Origin: a candidate division TA06 bacterium DG_78
Lineage (GTDB): Bacteria > Hydrothermota > Tepidihabitantia > SM23-42
Assembly: GCA_001303225.1 (NCBI GenBank)
Contig: LJNI01000022.1
Span: 1 to 19,032 of the forward strand
Reading direction: 5' to 3'
DNA: 19,032 bases
Positions within the stretch are counted from its first letter, which is position 1, and every line of letters starts with the position of its first letter. The position numbers were made by a program, and so were the translations under genes. Under the pieces are notes generated by a model. It was not told the DNA's origin, did no database searches, and worked only from the letters and a program-made list of their open reading frames with translations. Positions 1 to 5,159 of this stretch are shown here, one piece after another.

Positions 1-1
1 A

Positions 2-1084
2 ATCTGGCGAAAAAACAAGAGAGATAACAATAATAACGGATTTTTTGACCTCGACTATGATGGTGTGGATCTCAACAGAAACTATGATTTTTACTGGTCA
101 GAAGGTGGAAGCTCTGAACCCTCTTCTGAGTATTACCGTGGTCCAGCACCGTTTTCTGAGAATGAGGCACGAGCAGTACGTGATCTATGCCTCGATCACC
201 ACTTTGTATTCTGCATCACCTATCACTCTGCACGCACAGGACTCGGCGAGGTTGTCTATTACCCGTGGGTGTACAGCGGTGGTTATTCCCCTGATTGTCT
301 TTTTTTGCGAGGAATTGCTGATACCTTATCAAAACTCATTATTAATGACGCTGGTAATAGCCACTACACAGCACTTATTGGACAAGGCGTCGATGGCAGA
401 GCAAGGAACTGGCTTTACGGAGTCTGTGGTACATTTACCTATTGTATTGAAGTAAGTACAACAACTATCCAACCCGGCTGGATGGTTGATGATATCTGTC
501 AGAGAAATGTCGTCGGAGCCTACTATCTTTTAGAAAGAATGAGCGGCTGTGGAATTACTGGCTGCGTGTATGATTCTTTAACTGGGCACCCGTTGCGTGC
601 GGAAATCATTATCGAGGGATATCACGATCCAGTCTTACCAGCGCGACAGAGTGAACCGATGCATGGTCGTTTTTTTAGAATACTATCACCCGGTATCTAC
701 AACGTAGAAATTCGTAAAAACGGTTATGTATCTCAGTATCTTCATGACATCATAGTCGGAAACAATGAATTGACTCAGTTAACTATATCTCTCAGCAAAG
801 CAGAATTCGAATTATTAAAAGAAAACGATACAAATAGTATTTTGGTAAATCCAAACCCAGCCCGGAATATCATTCTCATACATCTGAACAAACCATCGAA
901 TTTCTCATCGATAAGTATCTACGACAGTGTTGGCAGATCATTGATATCATTCGAGGACCCAACAAATGATATAGTGTGGCAGTGTATTGATGATGCAAAT
1001 CGAAAGATTGCAAATGGAGTATATTACGTTATTGGGGAAACAATTGACCAGAGATTAATACAGAAGGTGGTTGTTTTTCGTTAA
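2..1084 (+). CDS. Secreted M14 zinc carboxypeptidase, C-terminal part, with Por-secretion-type tail (5' end outside window)
   Basis: The reading frame is open from base 2, so the N-terminus, including the HxxE zinc ligands, lies upstream. 360 codons are visible. Near the left edge WRKN and then GVDLNRNY match the M14 substrate-binding Arg and Asn-Arg pair. YHS followed by YYPWVY matches the third zinc ligand region, and YCIEVST about 150 codons in carries the probable catalytic Glu. After the peptidase domain comes a carboxypeptidase-regulatory-like beta-sandwich (about 175-265 of the visible part), then a C-terminal module beginning VNPNPARN and ending NGVYYV...QKVVVFR, which resembles type IX secretion sorting domains. 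I infer a secreted or surface peptidase. The GTG at base 65 is not the start, because conserved M14 residues precede it in frame. The last 30 bases overlap the 3' end of the convergent prenyltransferase gene. Confidence 0.9.
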   Translation: MWRKNKRDNNNNGFFDLDYDGVDLNRNYDFYWSEGGSSEPSSEYYRGPAPFSENEARAVRDLCLDHHFVFCITYHSARTGLGEVVYYPWVYSGGYSPDCLFLRGIADTLSKLIINDAGNSHYTALIGQGVDGRARNWLYGVCGTFTYCIEVSTTTIQPGWMVDDICQRNVVGAYYLLERMSGCGITGCVYDSLTGHPLRAEIIIEGYHDPVLPARQSEPMHGRFFRILSPGIYNVEIRKNGYVSQYLHDIIVGNNELTQLTISLSKAEFELLKENDTNSILVNPNPARNIILIHLNKPSNFSSISIYDSVGRSLISFEDPTNDIVWQCIDDANRKIANGVYYVIGETIDQRLIQKVVVFR

Positions 1085-1942
1085 AATCAATAAACAGACA
1101 ACAATCCATGCAACAATGCAGATCAGCAGTGGTGTATCGTTCAGCAAAGCTTTTTCGGGAATATCTGTCTCAAGTTTTTTGTACGTAATATAAAGGTAAC
1201 GAAAAATCCCATAGATAACAAATGGTGTAGTAAGAATGAGATTCCGTGTATGAAACTTAGCAATTGTTTCAGGTGCAAGCGTGTACAGGCAATAGGAAAC
1301 AATACACGCCGACGTGACAATGGCAATCATCTGATTTAATAAATCAATAGAGTACTGCGATAGAATTTTTCGATGTTTTGTTGCCTCTTGACCGAGCGCA
1401 ATAATTTCTGTTCTTCTCTTCGACACGACAATGAATAATGCTAAGAGGAGTGTGCACAAAAGCAACCATGATGATATCTCAACACGAATTGCGACAGCTC
1501 CAGCAATCGCTCTCAAAACATACCCGATGGCAACAAAAAGAATATCAAGAATAATTATGTGTTTTACCTTCAGCGAGTACATAATCATCATCACAAGATA
1601 TAGTAAGCAGGTAAAGAAAAAATAATTGTTCATTAATAACAATGCGAGAATGAGTGCACTCAGAGCTAAGATAATAGCGATTATACCTGCAGAAGTTCTC
1701 GATATTGTACCAGCAGAGATTAACCGTTGAGATTTAATGGGATGAATTCGGTCTTCTTCATAGTCAATAATATCATTTATGATATGAACACCACTACTTA
1801 AAATACAGAATATAAAAAATGCATAGATTGTTGTGAGAATACTCTCAATGTGATAGAATTGCAAACTAAAGATAAGCCCGGCAAAAAGAAAAAAATTCTT
1901 GATCCACTGTTGAGGACGCAACAACTTCGCATAAGTAAACAC
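1055..1942 (-). CDS. UbiA-family polyprenyl-phosphate transferase, decaprenyl-phosphate phosphoribosyltransferase-like
   Basis: This 295-aa polytopic membrane protein has about eight or nine hydrophobic segments. The first Asp-rich motif is NDIIDYEEDRIHP (56-68), followed by K-S-Q-R; the second is YSLKVKHIIILD (122-133), then LRAIAGAVA. Both match the decaprenyl-phosphate phosphoribosyltransferase branch of UbiA (the Mycobacterium Rv3806c type), which transfers phosphoribose from PRPP to a polyprenyl phosphate, better than the UbiA, MenA or COX10 branches. SKRRTE near residue 175 is also typical of that branch. The start is GTG, with a GGAGGAGG Shine-Dalgarno about 10 bases upstream. It lies 39 bp downstream of the TldE-like gene on the same strand and probably shares its transcript. 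The product would supply a lipid-linked pentose donor to GT-C-type transferases. No DprE1/DprE2 oxidoreductase pair is nearby, so the final sugar is unknown. Confidence 0.85.
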   Translation of the reverse strand: MFTYAKLLRPQQWIKNFFLFAGLIFSLQFYHIESILTTIYAFFIFCILSSGVHIINDIIDYEEDRIHPIKSQRLISAGTISRTSAGIIAIILALSALILALLLMNNYFFFTCLLYLVMMIMYSLKVKHIIILDILFVAIGYVLRAIAGAVAIRVEISSWLLLCTLLLALFIVVSKRRTEIIALGQEATKHRKILSQYSIDLLNQMIAIVTSACIVSYCLYTLAPETIAKFHTRNLILTTPFVIYGIFRYLYITYKKLETDIPEKALLNDTPLLICIVAWIVVCLLILTKNNHLLY

Positions 1943-1981
1943 TAACTTATCCTCCTCCGATGATTATTGTATTTTTACCTC

Positions 1982-3346
1982 TTAAAATTCAGTAGCGCTT
2001 GTAAACGTGAAATCTTTAATTTTCATTGCTGGAATTATTGTGCCCTTGCCAAACCGACCTCCATAACCAGGTTCACCTGCAACGAGCTCCGGTGTCTTAG
2101 CGAGAGCATCTATTCGGTTAAAAGCCTGAATTATATTTTCAGTAAAACGTAGATTCTTTACCCCTTTAGTTATTTTACCATTTTCTATAAGAAAAGTTCC
2201 ATCTCGTGTCATACCAGTAAATATTAATTTATGGTGATCGATCATATTTGTGTAGTGAAATCGAGTCACGAGTAAACCTTTTTCAGTTTCACCGATCATT
2301 TTTTCGAACGTGCAATCACCGCCTTCCATAGCGAGATGTACGGGTATAGGACCAAAGGGATTGGGTGCAGCAAGTGCATGGCCAGTAGAAGTTTTTTTTG
2401 CCTTTGTTGCGGTTAGCGAATCATAGACTACTTCTTTCGCTACTCCTCTGTCAACGAGCACTATCTTTTTCTTCGGTACGCCCTCAAAATCAAAGGGAAA
2501 ACTAAAACCTCTCATATCAAATGGATCATCAACAATTGTTATACGTTCATCGATAATTTTTGAACCAAGTTTACCATTGAGAAATGACCTGCCTTCTTGA
2601 AAGAGTCTACCATTGAATGCGTAGTACCCGAGATAATCTAGAAATTCGCACGCTGCAAGCGGTTCGAAGATTGTAGTATACTTTCCTGGAGAAATCTTTA
2701 TCGGATCAGCAGACATACGTGCTTTCTCAGCAGCGGTTTCAGCGAGTTTTTTAAAATCCATCAGCGTCACGTCACGCTTGCCTTGTTGTACGTATCCAGT
2801 CGAGTTATCTCCAGACATTACGATATTACAGTAAATATCATCACACTTTGCATAAGCAAATGTACCAAGTGAATTACCAATACACACTTCTGCAGCACCA
2901 TTAGAAACTGATCCGTAACTTTTCAGTGAATGTTTTTTGGCAACATCCACAATTTCAGCAACAGCTGTAGCGCGTTGTATGCTGGAAATTTTTGCCGTCT
3001 TTTCGACATACGTTTGTATTGAACAGTATTCTCCAGGGCTCGTCACGGGGAGTGAAGTAAAATCATTGTTCTCCTTCTGAAACTTGGCAATCTCTTCTGC
3101 CCACTTCACGGTTTCTCGAATTTTTTGGGGCTCGAGCGAATTCGTCGCAGCCGAGCCAATTTTTTTTCCAAAAATTGTCCGTATTGAAATGCTCGTGTTT
3201 GATTCGTTAACGTTCTGATGAATGTAATTGTTCGCAAATCTCGTGAGTGCCTGATCAAAATTGAAAATGATAATTTCTGTTTGGTCTGCTGTTGCTTCAT
3301 TCAGTACCAGATCGATGATTTCTTTTGCTTTTTTCTTCCCGATCAT
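1982..3346 (-). CDS. pmbA: TldD/PmbA-family protein, TldE (PmbA)-like subunit
   Basis: The 454-aa length fits TldE/PmbA. The N-terminal part (about 25-200) has the family's A-x-R-F-A-N-N-Y-I-H-Q-N strand pattern. The C-terminal part contains DDP-FDMRGFSFPFDFEGVP (273-290), the S-T-G-H-A segment near 320, and TNMIDHHKLIFTGMTRDGTF (366-385), all characteristic. The HExxxH zinc site that defines catalytic TldD is absent: the equivalent helix reads EFLDYLGYYAFNG (234-246). In E. coli TldD and TldE form a heterodimeric protease in which only TldD carries the metal. No tldD is in this window, so the partner would be elsewhere. The ATG has a GGAG 10 bases upstream and its own promoter at 3368-3395; the predicted leader is only about 15 nt. 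The prenyltransferase gene follows 39 bp downstream. Confidence 0.88.
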   Translation of the reverse strand: MIGKKKAKEIIDLVLNEATADQTEIIIFNFDQALTRFANNYIHQNVNESNTSISIRTIFGKKIGSAATNSLEPQKIRETVKWAEEIAKFQKENNDFTSLPVTSPGEYCSIQTYVEKTAKISSIQRATAVAEIVDVAKKHSLKSYGSVSNGAAEVCIGNSLGTFAYAKCDDIYCNIVMSGDNSTGYVQQGKRDVTLMDFKKLAETAAEKARMSADPIKISPGKYTTIFEPLAACEFLDYLGYYAFNGRLFQEGRSFLNGKLGSKIIDERITIVDDPFDMRGFSFPFDFEGVPKKKIVLVDRGVAKEVVYDSLTATKAKKTSTGHALAAPNPFGPIPVHLAMEGGDCTFEKMIGETEKGLLVTRFHYTNMIDHHKLIFTGMTRDGTFLIENGKITKGVKNLRFTENIIQAFNRIDALAKTPELVAGEPGYGGRFGKGTIIPAMKIKDFTFTSATEF

Positions 3347-3367
3347 TCCTTTCTTTCTCCAGTGTAT

Positions 3368-3395
3368 ATTGTATTCAATAATTTCTTGAAGTCAA
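3368..3395 (-). promoter_or_regulatory. Sigma70-type promoter for the tldE/pmbA-like gene
   Basis: Read on the minus strand, TTGACT (3395-3390) is followed after 16 bp by TACAAT (3373-3368). The predicted start of transcription near 3361 leaves a leader of about 15 nt that begins right at the GGAG Shine-Dalgarno (3360-3357). This is a sequence match only. Confidence 0.5.
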
Positions 3396-3474
3396 CAATA
3401 GACTAGATTTGCAAAAATTCTTAATATATCACATAGTATCTACACAGAAACCCCTGCGCGTAACGTATCAAAAA

Positions 3475-4029
3475 TTATTTTATGAAACGGCCATTGTCTC
3501 TGACTTTGCGCAGCTTATGTATATTTTCGGTGAGCCATCCTGTCTTCACATATTCGCGCTTGTCAAACTCTAAAACATAGGGTTTGATATCGAGAACCGG
3601 TGTACCATCGACAATATCGACGTCTCGAATGTATAGTATATTCTCTTGAATTTTATCCAAGCGTACTACTGAAATACCAATCGGATTTGGTCGCGATGGA
3701 GCCCTCGTTGCAAATACACCACGCAATTGCGTATCCATAAAGGGAACAACTTTCAAGGAATACTTTTTAGATAAATGCAAGTGGCAGACTATAATAATGT
3801 GGGAGAACCCATCAAGATCCTTGAGTCCCTTAACATACGCAGGCAATATTTCGACAGTAGCTTCGATGTCTCTTGCTGCCGAAGGTTGAATAGGTGTATC
3901 ACGTGGTTTTTTAAATGGTGAATGAACAACACCGATTGGAGTATATGTGATTAGTTGCTCACCCCTATCTTTTCTCCATCTGGGGCAGGCGTTCGTTTGT
4001 TCGTTTTTAACTGTTTTCACTGTTTTCAT
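3475..4029 (-). CDS. trmO: TrmO/TsaA-type tRNA (N6-threonylcarbamoyladenosine-37) methyltransferase
   Basis: The core from ITYTPIGVVHSPF (27-39) onward is a clear TrmO (VirR/TsaA) beta-barrel. The signatures TRAPSRPNPIGISVV (about 109-123) and DGTPVLDIKPY (about 141-151) match the SAM-binding and dimer-interface motifs. The enzyme N6-methylates t6A at position 37 of certain Thr tRNAs. Homologues normally begin within a few residues of the TYTPIGV strand. Here residues 1-15 of the longest frame are encoded by the end of the neighbouring mobile element, including its inverted repeat, and overlap the transposase gene by 23 bp. No in-frame ATG, GTG or TTG exists near the core, yet a good Shine-Dalgarno precedes the ATC codon at residue 27. 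The true start is therefore uncertain: the listed ATG (4029) is the only canonical one, and expression may be altered. Family confidence is high; start confidence is low. Confidence 0.85.
   Translation of the reverse strand: MKTVKTVKNEQTNACPRWRKDRGEQLITYTPIGVVHSPFKKPRDTPIQPSAARDIEATVEILPAYVKGLKDLDGFSHIIIVCHLHLSKKYSLKVVPFMDTQLRGVFATRAPSRPNPIGISVVRLDKIQENILYIRDVDIVDGTPVLDIKPYVLEFDKREYVKTGWLTENIHKLRKVRDNGRFIK
3949..3966 (-). promoter_or_regulatory. Orphan ribosome binding site and ATC codon at the expected trmO start
   Basis: On the minus strand AGGGGTGA (3966-3959) is an excellent anti-SD complement. It is followed after 7 nt by ATC (3951-3949) in the trmO frame, exactly where homologues begin (x-T-Y-T-P-I-G-V-V). 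It looks like the original start with ATG changed to ATC, or a rare AUC initiation codon. Confidence 0.45.
3985..4008 (+). repeat. Left 24-bp inverted repeat of the transposase element
   Basis: It reads GCAGGC, then two tandem copies of the octamer GTTCGTTT, then TT. It is the exact reverse complement of 4949-4972. It supplies codons 8-15 of the annotated trmO frame. Confidence 0.85.
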
Positions 4030-4906
4030 TATTCGTGTTGATTTCTCGTTTAGTCAGAATAGCAAAAACTGACGAAGGCGACATTCTAAATAACCGCGCA
4101 AGTTGTCTCACGCCAAAGCCGTGTTTATCTCCTAAAGTAGTTATTGCCTTACGCCGCAGTTTCTTTTCTTCTCTACCTTGTGGATGCGTTAAAACCTCCA
4201 CAGGTACATTTAAATGAGAACTAATAAAAATTAAAGGATCATCAATTGTATCCTCATCCTCTACTTTTCTATATAGCCTCACTTTTACTTGTTCAACAAA
4301 GTCGCTATCACCAATTATCGACTGGGAATTTATTTCAATTTTTGACCAATCAATCGGACTATCTTCAATACCCTCAACAAAATGCCTGTAAGCAGCAGAT
4401 TGTTGAGCCTCATCTCGACCAAACTGTTTTAAAATTATATCTGTCTTCAATAATGGATTCTTATCTAAACCGATATAAACCCGATAACTCGACCACTTAA
4501 AATCCTTCGGATCAACTATAATCCCAGCTTCTATAGACTGACGATGAATATAGCGTGATAGCCAGAGACCATAATTATTGGCATCCACAATCTTATTTTT
4601 AAATCTACCTTCAAAAACGTGTCCAATACGATCGTTAATTTTATTGAAAATCTGGGCATACCAGCCATGCAAAACATTCATAAATTGTGATATTTTACCT
4701 GAAGAATCATAAATAAAAAGATGAATATGCCATTCCATAAGTGCATAAGCAATAACTTCAATTTTGTATTTGATGGCAAATTTAAACAAAGCATTTAAAT
4801 ATCGTTCGTAATCCGATTTACTTTTAAATAGTGGCTGGCGGTCATTACCGCGGTTGTAAATATGATGATATAATTCAGAACCTTTGGAGCGAGGACGTTT
4901 AGACAT
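4007..4906 (-). CDS. REP-associated tyrosine (Y1/HUH) transposase, RAYT/TnpA-REP-like
   Basis: This 299-aa protein begins like RAYT proteins (RPRSKGSELYHHIYNRGNDRQPLF) and has the HUH metal motif as ALMEWHIHLF (H60 and H62). Y112 in NYGLWLSRYIHR is the likely nucleophile; the usual family version continues R-Y-I-H-x-N-P. FKWSSYRVYIG (136-146) is also typical. The enzyme would cut and rejoin single-stranded DNA. A C-terminal region (about 195-285) ends in a helix-turn-helix-like stretch, GFGVRQLARLFRMSPSSVFAIL, resembling the DnaA-C-like domain seen in many of these proteins. The ATG has no Shine-Dalgarno; the promoter at 4919-4946 would give a leader of only about 5 nt. The 3' end overlaps the trmO reading frame by 23 bp. 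The gene looks intact. Confidence 0.9.
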   Translation of the reverse strand: MSKRPRSKGSELYHHIYNRGNDRQPLFKSKSDYERYLNALFKFAIKYKIEVIAYALMEWHIHLFIYDSSGKISQFMNVLHGWYAQIFNKINDRIGHVFEGRFKNKIVDANNYGLWLSRYIHRQSIEAGIIVDPKDFKWSSYRVYIGLDKNPLLKTDIILKQFGRDEAQQSAAYRHFVEGIEDSPIDWSKIEINSQSIIGDSDFVEQVKVRLYRKVEDEDTIDDPLIFISSHLNVPVEVLTHPQGREEKKLRRKAITTLGDKHGFGVRQLARLFRMSPSSVFAILTKREINTNNENSENS

Positions 4907-4918
4907 TAGATAGTAATA

Positions 4919-4946
4919 ATAATATACAAAAAAGGAAAGATGTCAA
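4919..4946 (-). promoter_or_regulatory. Promoter of the transposase gene
   Basis: On the minus strand a perfect TTGACA (4946-4941) is followed after 16 bp by TATTAT (4924-4919), 12 nt before the ATG. It lies just inside the right inverted repeat and predicts a leader of about 5 nt. Confidence 0.55.
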
Positions 4947-4948
4947 TC

Positions 4949-4972
4949 AAAAACGAACAAACGAACGCCTGC
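4949..4972 (-). repeat. Right 24-bp inverted repeat of the transposase element
   Basis: It is the exact reverse complement of 3985-4008. On the plus strand it reads AA, two AAACGAAC octamers, then GCCTGC. It is followed after 15 bp by the stop codon of the truncated TIR copy. Confidence 0.85.
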
Positions 4973-4987
4973 TCTCTAGCTCTAAGC

Positions 4988-5152
4988 CTAATCAGTCTGA
5001 GCTAATGCTTCATCGATCTCCCTTAACCAGATATTCCCAGACCGTATGCATCGCTTATCAATCCAGATATCAATGTCTTGAGCCCTCAAATCCTCTTCTA
5101 ACCTCTCTGCATATGCTCTGCCGTCATGTGTATATGAGATGAAGACCTTCAT
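4988..5152 (-). pseudogene. Truncated second TIR-domain gene (54 codons)
   Basis: The ATG at 5152 follows the stop of the 909-aa TIR-STAND gene by 7 nt, with a GGAG at the junction. The frame reads MKVFISYTHDGRAYAERLEE and on to IDEALAQTD before TAG. It matches the first 54 residues of the upstream protein at 44 of 54 positions (my count) and about 82% of bases. The stop falls exactly where the intact copy has Tyr55 (TAT). Homology ends about there, and the mobile element begins 15 bp further on. The fragment lacks the second half of the TIR fold, including the region of the presumed catalytic Glu72, so it should not be an NADase. I read it as the remnant of a tandemly duplicated TIR gene cut by a rearrangement at the element. 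A functional mini-protein is possible but unsupported. Confidence 0.8.
5042..5083 (-). repeat. 42-bp perfect direct repeat, copy in the truncated TIR gene
   Basis: Codons 24-37 of the TIR fragment are identical at every base to codons 24-37 of the intact gene (7779-7820). The remaining 120 bases of the two copies differ at 29 positions. Confidence 0.9.
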
Positions 5153-5159
5153 TATCTCC

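Larger units (their letters stand above)
3985..4972. mobile_element. 988-bp element: Y1/HUH transposase gene between perfect 24-bp inverted repeats
   Basis: The two ends are perfect 24-bp inverted repeats (3985-4008 and 4949-4972); neither extends inward or outward without mismatch. They enclose one minus-strand gene for a Y1-type (RAYT/IS200-like) transposase and its promoter. The transposase stop codon (4009-4007) runs into the left repeat. One end abuts trmO and the other abuts a broken TIR gene, so it marks a junction between unrelated sequences. I see no convincing target-site duplication in the immediate flanks. RAYT genes are often bracketed by inverted REP sequences; these repeats lack the usual GTAG/GGAG-plus-hairpin form. 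Confidence 0.65.

Noticed and set aside
65..1084. GTG at 65 as the start of the carboxypeptidase
   Set aside because: The frame is open to the window edge and the conserved M14 residues WRKN lie upstream of it, so the gene is cut by the window instead.
1055..1084. Tail-to-tail overlap of the carboxypeptidase and prenyltransferase genes as a sign of a wrong gene call
   Set aside because: Both C-termini are plausible for their families; a 30-bp convergent overlap is common in compact genomes and needs no special explanation.
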